Assembly: GCF_017569225.1 (NCBI RefSeq) | Contig: NZ_CP071868.1 | Span: 2,914,001-2,978,000 of the forward strand | DNA length: 64,000 nucleotides | Source: Pengzhenrongella sicca | GTDB taxonomy: Bacteria; Actinomycetota; Actinomycetes; Actinomycetales; Cellulomonadaceae | Reading direction: 5' to 3' | In this document: in pieces, positions 42,731 to 51,295 of the stretch | Numbering within the stretch: the stretch's first letter is position 1 | How the letters are laid out: each line of letters begins with the position of its first letter | Program-made: the position numbers and the translations under genes | Notes under the pieces: generated by a model | What the model was told of the DNA's origin: nothing | Databases searched by the model: none | Seen by the model: the letters and a program-made list of their open reading frames with translations, nothing else

Positions 42731-43092
42731 GCGGCGCCCCAGACCTGCAGGAGTCGCCACTGCAGGAACACGACCGTCACCCCGGCCACTACCAGTACGA
42801 CCGAGCTCCACCGGCTCCGCTCCGCGAACGCCCAGGCCGCGGCGATCGGCAGGATGAGCAGGGTTGCGGCGGCGTAGCCCCAGAAGGTCGCGGGCTCGAG
42901 GATCGGCTCGCCGCCCGCGGCGACGACCACGGCGATCACGACCTGGACCGCGATCGCGGCCTCGACCACGGCCGCAGCCCACAGCTGGCGGAGCACGACG
43001 GGCCGGTCGCGCAGCGCGCGCGCGGCGGCCCAGCCGGCGAGCAGAACGGCGAGCGCGGCGATGGCGATCGCGAGGGGGATGTACACGGTCAC
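42727..43092 (-). CDS. Membrane protein of unknown function (tandem pair, first gene)
   Basis: The 121-residue product starts at GTG with four hydrophobic segments: IPLAIAIAALAVLLAGWAAA, AAAVVEAAIAVQVVIAVVVA, GYAAATLLILPIAAAWAFAE and SSVVLVVAGVTVVFLQWRLL. The WAFAERSRW turn between helices three and four is the most distinctive part. It is co-translated with the next membrane protein and divergent from pepA. The two may form a complex. Function unknown. Confidence 0.75.
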   Translation of the reverse strand: MTVYIPLAIAIAALAVLLAGWAAARALRDRPVVLRQLWAAAVVEAAIAVQVVIAVVVAAGGEPILEPATFWGYAAATLLILPIAAAWAFAERSRWSSVVLVVAGVTVVFLQWRLLQVWGAA

Positions 43093-43115
43093 CGAGGCTA
43101 CCGGCGCGACGCGGC

Positions 43116-43121
43116 TACGAT
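43116..43121 (+). promoter_or_regulatory. -10-like hexamer TACGAT of a leaderless transcript
   Basis: TACGAT ends 7 bases before the GTG at 43128 of the leucyl aminopeptidase gene. Confidence 0.5.
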
Positions 43122-43127
43122 CGGTCG

Positions 43128-44615
43128 GTGCCTCTGACGCTGACTTCCAAGGATCCTGCCCGCATCTCCGCCGATGCCCTCATCGTGGCGACGGCCGTCG
43201 CCGACGACGGGATGGTGCTCGTCGGCGCCGACGCGCTCCCCGCCGCGCTGCGCAACCAGCTCACGCGCGCCGCCGGCACGCTCGGGATCACGGGCGCGGC
43301 CGACGAGGTGCGCAAGCTGCCGACCGGCGGCGAGATCGCCGCGCCCGTCATCGTGCTCACGGGCCTCGGCGCCCGGGCCGAGCACTACTCCCCCGAGACG
43401 CTGCGCCGCGCCGCGGGCGCCGCGACCCGCGAGCTCGCCGGGGTCTCCGCCGTCGCGATCGCCCTGCCCGCCGCCGACGTCGCGGCCGTCGCGGCGGTCA
43501 CCGAGGGCGCTCTGCTGGGCGCCTACGCCTTCACGCGCTACCGCGACGCCAAGACCGCCGCCGCGCACGCGCCGGTCGCGACGATCGAGATCTGCACCCC
43601 GCTGGCCCGCGAGAGCGAGGCCAAGGGCGCCGTCGCGCGCGCCGAGGCGATCGCCGCCGCCGTGCACGGGACCCGGGACCTCATCAACGCCGCGCCGAAC
43701 GACCTGTACCCGGAGGCGTTCGCCGAGCTCGCGAAGGCCTCGGTCAAGGGCACCGGCATCAAGATCACTGTGCTCGACGAAAAGGGCCTGACCGCTGGCG
43801 CCTACGGCGGCATCCTCGCCGTCGGGCAGGGTTCGGCCCGGGGCCCGCGCCTGGTCAAGGTCGCCTACTCCCCGTCGCGGCCGACGGCGAAGATCGCCCT
43901 GGTCGGCAAGGGCATCACGTTCGACTCGGGCGGCATCTCGATCAAGCCCGCCGCGGGCATGGAGGCGATGAAGTCCGATATGTCTGGGGCGGCCGCCGTG
44001 CTGCACACCGTGATCGCCGCCGCGCGCTTGGAGCTGCCGGTCGCGGTGACCGGGTGGCTCTGCATCGCGGAGAACATGCCGTCGGGCACGGCCCAGCGCC
44101 CGTCCGACGTCATCACGATCCGCGGCGGCAAGACCGTCGAGGTGCTCAACACCGACGCCGAGGGCCGGCTCGTGCTCGCCGACGGCCTCGTCGCGGCCGT
44201 CGAGGAGAAGCCCGACGTCGTGCTCGACATCGCCACGCTCACCGGCGCCCAGGTCGTCGCGCTCGGCAACCGGGTCTCGGCCGTGATGGGCACCGACGCC
44301 GTGCGCGCCGACGTCGTCGCCGCCGCCGAGACCTCGGGCGAGCTGTTCTGGCCGATGCCGCTGCCCGACGACCTGCGCCCGGGGCTGAACTCGAAGTTTG
44401 CCGACCTGGCCAACATCGGCGAGCGGTGGGGCGGCATGCTCTCCGCGGGGATCTTCCTGCGCGAGTTCGTCGGCTCGACGCCGTGGGCGCACCTGGACAT
44501 CGCGGGCCCCGCCTACAACGAGAAGGCCGCGCACGGGTACACGCCCGTCGGCGGCACCGGGGTCGGCGTGCGGACGATGCTCGCCGTGATCGAGGCGCGC
44601 GCCGCGAAGAAGTAG
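43128..44615 (+). CDS. pepA: Leucyl aminopeptidase (M17 family)
   Basis: The 495-residue cytosolic aminopeptidase removes N-terminal residues from peptides with a two-metal site. The catalytic domain shows VGKGITFDSGGISIKPAAGM, MKSDMSGAAAVLHTV, the carboxylate-rich NTDAEGRLVLADGL and LTGAQVVALG. The N-terminal half is the alpha/beta regulatory domain. The C-terminus (WAHLDIAGPAYNEKAAHGYT) is typical. M. tuberculosis pepB (Rv2213) is the syntenic equivalent. Confidence 0.95.
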   Translation: MPLTLTSKDPARISADALIVATAVADDGMVLVGADALPAALRNQLTRAAGTLGITGAADEVRKLPTGGEIAAPVIVLTGLGARAEHYSPETLRRAAGAATRELAGVSAVAIALPAADVAAVAAVTEGALLGAYAFTRYRDAKTAAAHAPVATIEICTPLARESEAKGAVARAEAIAAAVHGTRDLINAAPNDLYPEAFAELAKASVKGTGIKITVLDEKGLTAGAYGGILAVGQGSARGPRLVKVAYSPSRPTAKIALVGKGITFDSGGISIKPAAGMEAMKSDMSGAAAVLHTVIAAARLELPVAVTGWLCIAENMPSGTAQRPSDVITIRGGKTVEVLNTDAEGRLVLADGLVAAVEEKPDVVLDIATLTGAQVVALGNRVSAVMGTDAVRADVVAAAETSGELFWPMPLPDDLRPGLNSKFADLANIGERWGGMLSAGIFLREFVGSTPWAHLDIAGPAYNEKAAHGYTPVGGTGVGVRTMLAVIEARAAKK

Positions 44616-44628
44616 CCGGCGGGACCGG

Positions 44629-44982
44629 TCAGGCGCGCGACTCGCGCGCGCGCTTGGCCAGGATCCGCTGCTTGCTGTTCCAGTCCCGCATGCGCTGCGG
44701 GTAGCCGACGCGGTTGACGTCGTAGACCGGGATGCCGAGCGACTGGGCGAGGTCGAACGCGGCCTGCGGCGTCGGTACGCGGCGCCGGGTCCACTCCCCC
44801 GAGGTCGCGATGAGCATGAGCGTCATCGGCGTGCTGCTGGTCACGGGCTCGGCGAACGCCTCGACCCCCTTGTGGGTGGCGACGAACTCGCGGAAGTGCG
44901 CGACCGTCGCCTCCTGCGCCTCGCGGGTGGTCGGCTGCGCCGCCGCGTCGTACGCGCTCTTACGTCTGGAGAACAGGCCCAT
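44629..44982 (-). CDS. Small conserved actinobacterial protein
   Basis: The 117-residue product starts MGLFSRRKSAYDAAAQPTTR and contains ATVAHFREFVATHKGVEAFA, LMLIATSGEWTRRRVP and GIPVYDVNRVGYPQRMRDWN. The pattern is conserved in actinobacteria next to pepA or lpdA, without an assigned function. A TATTGT hexamer ends 7 bases before the ATG. A much longer open frame of the same phase runs upstream to 48762 but lies antisense to lpdA and sucB and is not coding. Confidence 0.8.
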   Translation of the reverse strand: MGLFSRRKSAYDAAAQPTTREAQEATVAHFREFVATHKGVEAFAEPVTSSTPMTLMLIATSGEWTRRRVPTPQAAFDLAQSLGIPVYDVNRVGYPQRMRDWNSKQRILAKRARESRA

Positions 44983-44988
44983 CGGCGC

Positions 44989-44994
44989 ACAATA
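44989..44994 (-). promoter_or_regulatory. -10-like hexamer TATTGT of a leaderless transcript
   Basis: On the minus strand TATTGT ends 7 bases before the ATG at 44982. Confidence 0.5.
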
Positions 44995-45174
44995 GCGGCC
45001 GCACCTGGAGAAAGGGTGGGGTTTGGATGGACGTGACCTGGGCGCAGCAGACATGGGATGAATGTTTCCAGAGTCACACGGCGAAAGCCGCGTTCGGGTT
45101 AGGGTCGCGGTGCCCACGATGACAAGATGGGCGAGATCACCGAGACCAGGTACGTCTGCACCGAGGAGTTTCAC

Positions 45175-46560
45175 GTGGCCGACACGAACGGCACCGCTTT
45201 CGACATCGTCGTCCTGGGCGGAGGCAGTGGTGGCTATGCCACCGCGCTGCGCGGCGCCCAGCTCGGCCTCAAGGTCGCCCTCGTCGAGGGGGGCAAGCTG
45301 GGCGGGACGTGCCTGCACAACGGCTGCATCCCCACCAAGGCCTTGCTGCACGCGGCCGAGCTCGCCGACAACGCCCGCGAGGGCGCCCAGTTCGGGGTGC
45401 ACAGCACGCTGGACCACATCGACATGGCCGGGGTCAACAAGTACAAGGACACCGTGATCGGCCGGCTCTACAAGGGCCTGCAGGGGCTGATCAAGTCCCG
45501 CGCCATCACGGTCATCGAGGGCTGGGGCACGCTCGTCGCGCCCGACGCCGTCGAGGTCAACGGCGAGCGCATCACCGGCCGGAACATCGTGCTCGGCACC
45601 GGCTCGTACGCGCGGTCGCTGCCCGGGCTCGACATCGGCGGTCGCGTGATGACCTCCGACCAGGCCCTCACGCTCGACTGGGTGCCGAAGTCGGTCATCG
45701 TGCTCGGCGGCGGTGTCATCGGCTCCGAGTTCGCGAGCGTGTGGAAGTCCTTCGGTGCCGACGTCACGATCGTCGAGGCCCTGCCCCACCTCGTCCCGAA
45801 CGAGGACGAGGCGCTGAGCAAGGCGTTCGAGCGCGCGTTCCGCAAGCGCGGCATCAACTTCAGCCTCGGCGTCCGCTTCGCCGGCGTGACTCAGTCCGAC
45901 GACGGCGTGCACGTGAGCCTCGAGGATGGCAAGACGTTCGACGCCGACCTGCTCCTCGTGGCCGTCGGCCGTGGCCCGACCACGTCGGGGCTGGGCTACG
46001 CCGAGCAGGGCCTCACGCTCGATCGCGGCTTCGTCATCACGAACGAGCGCCTGCACACCGGCGTCGGCAACATCTACGCCGTCGGCGACATCGTCCCCGG
46101 CCTCCAGCTCGCGCACCGCGGGTTCGCGCAGGGCATCTTCCTCGCCGAGGAGATCGCCGGGCTCAACCCGCCGGCCATCATCGAGTCGGGCATCCCCCGG
46201 GTCACCTACTCCGAGCCCGAGGTCGCCTCGGTGGGCCTGACGGAGGCGAAGGCCAAGGAGATCCACGGCGCGGACGCGGTCGAGACGCTCGAGTACAACC
46301 TGGGCGGCAACGGCAAGAGCCAGATCCTCGGGACCGCGGGCTTCGTCAAGCTCGTGCGCCAGAAGGACGGCCCCGTCATCGGGGTCCACATGATCGGGTC
46401 CCGGGTAGGCGAGCTCATCGGCGAGGGCCAGCTCATCGTGAACTGGGAGGCCTACCCCGAGGACGTCGCGTCCCTCGTGCATGCGCACCCGACCCAGAAC
46501 GAAGCGCTCGGCGAGGCCCACCTGGCCCTCGCCGGCAAGCCGCTGCACGCCCACAACTGA
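45175..46560 (+). CDS. lpdA: Dihydrolipoyl dehydrogenase (E3)
   Basis: The 461-residue flavoprotein reoxidises dihydrolipoamide on E2 subunits using NAD. From the GTG start: GGGSGGYATALRGAQLGL (FAD), the redox disulfide C46/C51 in GGTCLHNGCIPTK, VIVLGGGVIGSEFASVWKSF (NAD), IYAVGDIVPG, and the catalytic His/Glu pair in AHPTQNEALGEAHLALAG. The GTG is preferred over an ATG at 45127 because GAGGAG lies 6 bases upstream and conservation begins there. It precedes sucB by 30 bases, so E3 and E2 are made together. Confidence 0.95.
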   Translation: MADTNGTAFDIVVLGGGSGGYATALRGAQLGLKVALVEGGKLGGTCLHNGCIPTKALLHAAELADNAREGAQFGVHSTLDHIDMAGVNKYKDTVIGRLYKGLQGLIKSRAITVIEGWGTLVAPDAVEVNGERITGRNIVLGTGSYARSLPGLDIGGRVMTSDQALTLDWVPKSVIVLGGGVIGSEFASVWKSFGADVTIVEALPHLVPNEDEALSKAFERAFRKRGINFSLGVRFAGVTQSDDGVHVSLEDGKTFDADLLLVAVGRGPTTSGLGYAEQGLTLDRGFVITNERLHTGVGNIYAVGDIVPGLQLAHRGFAQGIFLAEEIAGLNPPAIIESGIPRVTYSEPEVASVGLTEAKAKEIHGADAVETLEYNLGGNGKSQILGTAGFVKLVRQKDGPVIGVHMIGSRVGELIGEGQLIVNWEAYPEDVASLVHAHPTQNEALGEAHLALAGKPLHAHN

Positions 46561-46590
46561 CCCCCACGATCGAAGGAGACACGAGCGGTC

Positions 46591-48396
46591 ATGGCTGATT
46601 CCGTGCAGATGCCGGCACTTGGCGAGAGCGTTACCGAAGGCACCGTTACCCGCTGGCTCAAGGCCGTTGGCGACACCGTCGCCGTCGACGAGCCCCTGCT
46701 CGAGGTCTCGACCGACAAGGTCGACACCGAGATCCCGTCGCCGTTCGCGGGAGTGCTCCAGGAGATCCTGGTGCAGGAGGACGAGACGGTCGCCGTCGGC
46801 GTCGCGCTCGCGACGATCGGCTCCGGCAGCGACGCCCCGGCGGCGCCCGCCGAGCCGGCTGCCGAGGAGGCGCCCGAGCCGACCCCCGAACCTGAGCCCG
46901 AGGTGGCGCAGGCCGCTCCCGCGGCGGAGCCGGAGCCCGCCGCGGCGCCCGAGCCCGCGGCAGAGCCTGAGGCCGCGGCGCAGTCGGCCGGCGACTCCGG
47001 CGGGGCCGAGGTGACCATGCCCGCACTCGGCGAGTCCGTCACGGAGGGCACCGTCACGCGCTGGCTCAAGGCGATCGGCGACGAGGTCGCGGCCGACGAG
47101 CCGCTGCTCGAGGTCTCGACCGACAAGGTCGACACGGAGATCCCGTCCCCGTTCGCCGGCACGCTCCAGCAGATCCTGGTGCAGGAGGACGAGACGGTCG
47201 CCGTCGGCACCCCCCTCGCCGTGATCGGCTCCGGCGCGGCCGCGCCCGCAACCGCCGCGGCGGCACCCGCCCCCGCAGCGGCACCGGCGCAGACCGAGGC
47301 CGCACCCCAGGTCGCCGCCCCGGACGAGGCGCCCGCGCCGCGCGCCGAGCCGGCAGCGCAGGCACCTGCGGCCGCACCGGCACCCGTAGCCGAGGCCAAG
47401 CCGGCCCCCGCCTCGCACGCAGCACCCGCGACGGCGACGGCGTCGGGCAGCTACCTGACCCCGCTCGTGCGCAAGCTCGCCGCGGAGCGCGGCGTGGACC
47501 TCACCGCGGTGGCGGGGACCGGCGTCGGCGGGCGGATCCGCAAGGAGGACGTCCTCGAGGCGGCAGCCAAGGCCGAGGAGGCCGCCAAGCAGGCGGCCGC
47601 CGCGTCGGCCAGCGCCGCGTCGGCGAGCGCCGCTCCCGCTCCTGCGGCCGCGAAGGCCGCCCCCGCGGCCGTCTCGCCGCTGCGCGGCACGACCCAGAAG
47701 ATGACGCGGCTGCGCAAGCTGGTCGCCGATCGCCTGGTCGAGTCGATGCAGACGTCGGCGCAGCTGACCACGGTCGTGGAGGTGGACGTCACGAAGGTGG
47801 CCCGCCTGCGCGCCCGGGCCAAGGCGGACTTCAAGGCACGCGAGGGCGTCAACCTCACGTTCCTGCCGTTCTTCGCCCTGGCCGCCGTCGAGGCGCTCAA
47901 GACGTACCCGAAGATCAACGCGAGCATCGACGGCGATCAGGTCGTCTACCACGGCTCCGAGAACCTCGGGATCGCGGTGGACACCGAGCGCGGGCTCGTC
48001 GTGCCGGTGATCAAGGACGCGGGCGACCTCAACCTCGCCGGGATCGCGCGCAAGATCGCTGACCTCGCCGGGCGGACACGGGCGAACAAGGTTGCGCCCG
48101 ACGACCTCGCCGGCGGCACCTTCACGATCACGAACACGGGTTCGGGCGGCGCGCTGATCGACACCCCGATCGTCGCCCTGCCGCAGGTCGCGATCCTCGG
48201 CACCGGCACGATCGTCAAGCGACCCGTCGTCGCCCAGGACGCGGACGGGGCCGACATCATCGCGATCCGCTCGATGAGCTACCTGTTCCTGTCCTACGAC
48301 CACCGGCTCATCGACGGCGCGGACGCGGCCCGGTACCTGACCGCGGTCAAGAACCGGATCGAAGAAGGCGCGTTCGAGTCCGAGGTCGGCCTCTAG
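46591..48396 (+). CDS. sucB: Dihydrolipoamide acyltransferase (E2) with two lipoyl domains
   Basis: The 601-residue E2 component has two nearly identical lipoyl domains, with lipoylated lysines K43 and K179 in [16 protein letters not shown]. They are joined by long Ala/Pro/Glu linkers. The E3/E1-binding domain is at about residues 290-325 ([33 protein letters not shown]). The catalytic domain ends with [16 protein letters not shown] (H571, D575). It is annotated in actinobacteria as the 2-oxoglutarate or pyruvate dehydrogenase E2; M. tuberculosis DlaT (Rv2215) stands at this place. Lipoate is provided by the lipB and lipA genes 8-10 kb downstream. No E1 gene is present. Confidence 0.93.
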   Translation: MADSVQMPALGESVTEGTVTRWLKAVGDTVAVDEPLLEVSTDKVDTEIPSPFAGVLQEILVQEDETVAVGVALATIGSGSDAPAAPAEPAAEEAPEPTPEPEPEVAQAAPAAEPEPAAAPEPAAEPEAAAQSAGDSGGAEVTMPALGESVTEGTVTRWLKAIGDEVAADEPLLEVSTDKVDTEIPSPFAGTLQQILVQEDETVAVGTPLAVIGSGAAAPATAAAAPAPAAAPAQTEAAPQVAAPDEAPAPRAEPAAQAPAAAPAPVAEAKPAPASHAAPATATASGSYLTPLVRKLAAERGVDLTAVAGTGVGGRIRKEDVLEAAAKAEEAAKQAAAASASAASASAAPAPAAAKAAPAAVSPLRGTTQKMTRLRKLVADRLVESMQTSAQLTTVVEVDVTKVARLRARAKADFKAREGVNLTFLPFFALAAVEALKTYPKINASIDGDQVVYHGSENLGIAVDTERGLVVPVIKDAGDLNLAGIARKIADLAGRTRANKVAPDDLAGGTFTITNTGSGGALIDTPIVALPQVAILGTGTIVKRPVVAQDADGADIIAIRSMSYLFLSYDHRLIDGADAARYLTAVKNRIEEGAFESEVGL

Positions 48397-48401
48397 CCCG
48401 C

Positions 48402-48456
48402 CACCAGCACTACCAGCACCACCAGCACCAGCACCAGCACCAGCACCAGCAGCACC
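48402..48456. repeat. CCAGCA microsatellite after sucB
   Basis: An imperfect hexanucleotide array (units CCAGCA/ACCAGC, about nine) starts a few bases after the sucB stop and ends at the terminator stem. Copy number could vary between strains. Confidence 0.8.
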
Positions 48457-48461
48457 TGAGC

Positions 48462-48518
48462 GCGCGCAGCGCCCGCAGACAGTGAGGCCCGACCCCACGG
48501 ACTGCGGGCGCTGCGCGC
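48462..48518. terminator. Bidirectional terminator, 17-bp perfect stem
   Basis: GCGCGCAGCGCCCGCAG (48462-48478) pairs exactly with CTGCGGGCGCTGCGCGC (48502-48518). It lies between the converging sucB and HNH genes and is followed by TGTTGTG. Confidence 0.7.
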
Positions 48519-48532
48519 TGTTGTGTCCCGGC

Positions 48533-50095
48533 TCAGAAGGGTGGGTCGTCGGGCTGGGGCGTGTGCAACCAGGGCCGATCGGGTGGCGGCGGCTCGGGAT
48601 TGACGTCGACGGAGGGTCGCTTGTAGCGGTGCTTGGTCGGTGAGGTCCACCACGTGTCGCCGGTGCGGGTGTCGAGGTCGGGGTGCCAGCCGCCGTAGGT
48701 CTTGGCCCGGTGATGGTGGCGGCACAGCGAGTGCAGGTTCTCCGCGCAGGTCTGCCCGCCAAGGTCGGGGTGGTCGTGGTCGTAGGGGTCGCGGTGGTCC
48801 AGGTCGCATCGCCACGCCGGCATCCGACACCCGATGAACGTGCAGGTCTTGTCTCGGGCCAGGATTGTGCCGGTCAGGTCGGCGCCGGGGCGGTACCCGC
48901 GCGGTCCGATCCCGGTCACGCACCCGGTGGCGGGGTCGGTGAAGATCCGTCGCCACGTCGCGTCCGCCGCGATCGCCCGGACCAGGTCTGCGGGGATCGG
49001 CCCGTACCCGGCCAGCTCCCCGGGCACCTCATCCAACCCCAACAACGTGGTCGCGGCGGCGGTCACTTGCAGGTGCGGTCGACGACCGTGCTCGGTCTTC
49101 AAGACCCCGCCGGCCTTCAGCGTCCCGCCGGCCTGACCCGCCTGCCAGGGCTCCTGTCCCGCTGTGCCGGGTAGTGCGGTGGTGGGGGCGATGCCGGTGG
49201 TGAGGATGTCGGTGCAGATGTCGGTCAGGGCGTCCGCGCGCCGCGCCGCCACACCGCGCGGGTCGGCGGGGTCCGCGGACGCGGCGATCGCGTCGATCGC
49301 GGTGAACACGGTCATCGCATCCGCCGCGGGTAGGTACGCGGTCAACCACGCCATCACCCCCGGCGCCGGGCTGACCTGCACATACCTGTCGGCGGCGTCG
49401 CGGGCGCGCCGCTCGGCGACGGCGGCCGGGTTCACGGTCAGCTCGACCTTGCGCAGGCGCGCCTTCAACGCCGGCACCGTCAAACCCGGAGCGACCGGCA
49501 GCACCGCGTCCAGGACCGCGGCGGCCGCGTCGTCGTCGAGGTGCCCGACCCCGTCGACCAGGGCGGTGGCCTTGCGATGATCGATCACCCCAGCCACCAA
49601 CGCCTCGCGCACCGCGGGCCACGCCTGCAGCGACGTCCCGAGGCCGACCTTCGCCTCCGCCACCGACCGGGACATCACCAGCACCGACGCGACCTCATCA
49701 CCCACGAACTCACCCAACCGCTGCGCATCCCGGCGCCGGGCCAGCTCCGCGATCATCTCGCCCTGCCGCGCCGCAGCCAACGACGTCACACGCTCCCAGG
49801 CGGCGATCGCCTCGATCAACACCGCATCATGCACATCCCCCGGGCACAGACCCTCAAGCAGGTCCACCAGCGACGAGCCGGGCGCCTGCCCCATCAAGGC
49901 CGTAGCCAACGCGACCTGATCGATCGGCCCCGCGATGCAGGACCCCGCGGCCGCGGCCTGCGCCAACGCCGCCCCCGCCTCCGCAAACACCCGCCCAAGC
50001 AGCACCCCGAACGCCACATCCACCGAGGCGCCCACGCCCGCCAGCCCGGCCCCCGCCGGGACCCCCGTTACCTCGTCATCGCGCGCTTCGAACAT
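48533..50095 (-). CDS. DUF222/HNH endonuclease-like protein (13E12 repeat family)
   Basis: The 520-residue protein has an N-terminal helical DUF222 domain (VDLLEGLCPGDVHDAVLIEA, AAWERVTSLAAARQGEMIAE) and, from about residue 420, an HNH nuclease: CTFIGCRMPAWRCDLDHRDP, GGQTCAENLHSLCRHHHRAK and TYGGW. This is the architecture of the 13E12 family, present in many copies in actinobacterial genomes and suspected of being mobile. A Gly/Ala/Thr-rich stretch at about 300-330 looks repeat-expanded. It interrupts the otherwise conserved neighbourhood of sucB and the TIGR01777 gene, fitting insertion. Whether it is an active nuclease is unknown. Confidence 0.88.
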   Translation of the reverse strand: MFEARDDEVTGVPAGAGLAGVGASVDVAFGVLLGRVFAEAGAALAQAAAAGSCIAGPIDQVALATALMGQAPGSSLVDLLEGLCPGDVHDAVLIEAIAAWERVTSLAAARQGEMIAELARRRDAQRLGEFVGDEVASVLVMSRSVAEAKVGLGTSLQAWPAVREALVAGVIDHRKATALVDGVGHLDDDAAAAVLDAVLPVAPGLTVPALKARLRKVELTVNPAAVAERRARDAADRYVQVSPAPGVMAWLTAYLPAADAMTVFTAIDAIAASADPADPRGVAARRADALTDICTDILTTGIAPTTALPGTAGQEPWQAGQAGGTLKAGGVLKTEHGRRPHLQVTAAATTLLGLDEVPGELAGYGPIPADLVRAIAADATWRRIFTDPATGCVTGIGPRGYRPGADLTGTILARDKTCTFIGCRMPAWRCDLDHRDPYDHDHPDLGGQTCAENLHSLCRHHHRAKTYGGWHPDLDTRTGDTWWTSPTKHRYKRPSVDVNPEPPPPDRPWLHTPQPDDPPF

Positions 50096-50210
50096 GTGTA
50101 CAGACTAGGACGGACCACCCACACGCACCCCACCCCGCAACCCGACCTGTGCACAGATTCCAACCGGTGCCCCGACTCCCGACCTGGAGCTCTGAAGGCT
50201 GGAGCCCTGA

Positions 50211-50250
50211 AGGCTCTGATCTGCAGGCTCTGATCTGCAGGCTCTGATCT
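50211..50250. repeat. 14-base tandem repeat upstream of the HNH gene
   Basis: AGGCTCTGATCTGC occurs at 50211 and 50225, then 12 of 14 bases again at 50239. Degenerate related copies (GAGCTCTGA, AGGCTGGAGCCCTGA) precede it from about 50187. The array lies in the 290-base region between the HNH and TIGR01777 genes. Confidence 0.8.
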
Positions 50251-50373
50251 GGACTGCGGCGGGGCGATGCCCGCCGTCGCGGTCGAGGTCGCGTTCGCCT
50301 CTGCGACGCCGATCCCCGACACCTCCGCCACCCGCTCCAGCCGCCACGCCGTGGCACCCCACGCGATCGCATC

Positions 50374-50379
50374 TAGGCT
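50374..50379 (+). promoter_or_regulatory. -10-like hexamer TAGGCT of a leaderless transcript
   Basis: TAGGCT ends 8 bases before the ATG at 50387 of the TIGR01777 gene. Confidence 0.55.
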
Positions 50380-50386
50380 GGGTGAC

Positions 50387-51295
50387 ATGCGCGTCGTCAT
50401 CGCCGGCTCCAGCGGCCTCGTAGGTACCGCCCTTGTCACCTTCCTCTCCGCCCAGGGCCACGACGTGCGCCGCCTCGTGCGCCGCGCGCCCGCGTCCCCG
50501 GACGAGATCCGGTGGGACCCGGACACCGGACGCCTCGACCCGAGCGACCTCGAGGGCGCCGACGCCGTCGTCAACCTGGCCGGCGCGGGCGTGGGCGACC
50601 ACCGCCTCACCGCGACGTACAAGCGCGTCGTGATCGACTCGCGGACCCGGACCACGACCCTGCTCGCACAGACCATCGCCGGGCTCGCGACCCCGCCGGA
50701 AGTACTGCTCCAGGCCTCCGGGATCGGCGCCTACGGCCTGCTCGCCGGCCGCGGCGACGAGGTGCTCGACGAGTCGACCGCGCTCGGCGACACCTTCTTC
50801 GCGGGCGTGGTGCGCACCTGGGAGGGCTGCGCAGCGCCGGCCGAGGACGCCGGCGTGCGGGTCGCGTACCTGCGCTCGGGCATCGTGCTCGCCCCGCGCG
50901 GCGGCGCTCTCGGCCGCCTGCTCCCGCTCGTGCGCGCGGGCGTCGGCGGCCCGCTCGGCTCCGGCCGCCAGTACTGGAGCTGGATCACCCTGACCGATGA
51001 GGTGGCCGCGATCGCGCACCTGCTCACCGCCCCGGTTGCCGGGCCCGTGAACTTCACCTCGCCCGAGCCCGCGACCAACGCCGACCTCACGGCCGCCCTG
51101 GCTCGCGCCGTCCACCGCCCGGCGGTCATCAAGGTCCCCGCCTTCGCGGTGCGCCTGGCGATCGGCGAGTTCTCGCAGGAGGTTCTCGGCTCGGTGCGGG
51201 CGGTCCCCCGGGCCCTGTCGGCCAGCGGGTTCACCTGGACCCACCCCGGCATCGCCGACGCCGCGCGCTGGGTCACGGCGCGGCCGCCGCAGTAG
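50387..51295 (+). CDS. TIGR01777-family NAD-dependent epimerase-like protein
   Basis: The 302-residue extended-SDR protein of the YfcH/SulA-like TIGR01777 group starts MRVVIAGSSGLVGTALVTFL, the dinucleotide-binding fold. AVVNLAGAGVGDHRLT, LLQASGIGAYGL, FFAGVVRTWEG, LRSGIVLAPRGGALGRLLPL and WSWITLTDEVAAI are group hallmarks; the central YxxxK is absent, as is usual here. The role is not settled. M. tuberculosis Rv2216 is the syntenic equivalent, normally between dlaT and lipB. The last 23 bases overlap the end of the converging pseudokinase gene. Confidence 0.9.
   Translation: MRVVIAGSSGLVGTALVTFLSAQGHDVRRLVRRAPASPDEIRWDPDTGRLDPSDLEGADAVVNLAGAGVGDHRLTATYKRVVIDSRTRTTTLLAQTIAGLATPPEVLLQASGIGAYGLLAGRGDEVLDESTALGDTFFAGVVRTWEGCAAPAEDAGVRVAYLRSGIVLAPRGGALGRLLPLVRAGVGGPLGSGRQYWSWITLTDEVAAIAHLLTAPVAGPVNFTSPEPATNADLTAALARAVHRPAVIKVPAFAVRLAIGEFSQEVLGSVRAVPRALSASGFTWTHPGIADAARWVTARPPQ

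Noticed and set aside
45127-45174. ATG at 45127 as the lpdA start
   Set aside because: The extra 16 residues are not E3-like, and GAGGAG stands just before the GTG at 45175.
44629-48762. A 1377-codon open frame on the minus strand
   Set aside because: It runs antisense to lpdA and sucB, both unmistakable, and its long Val/Leu stretch is the CCAGCA repeat read backwards. Only its last 117 codons (from 44982) are a real gene.
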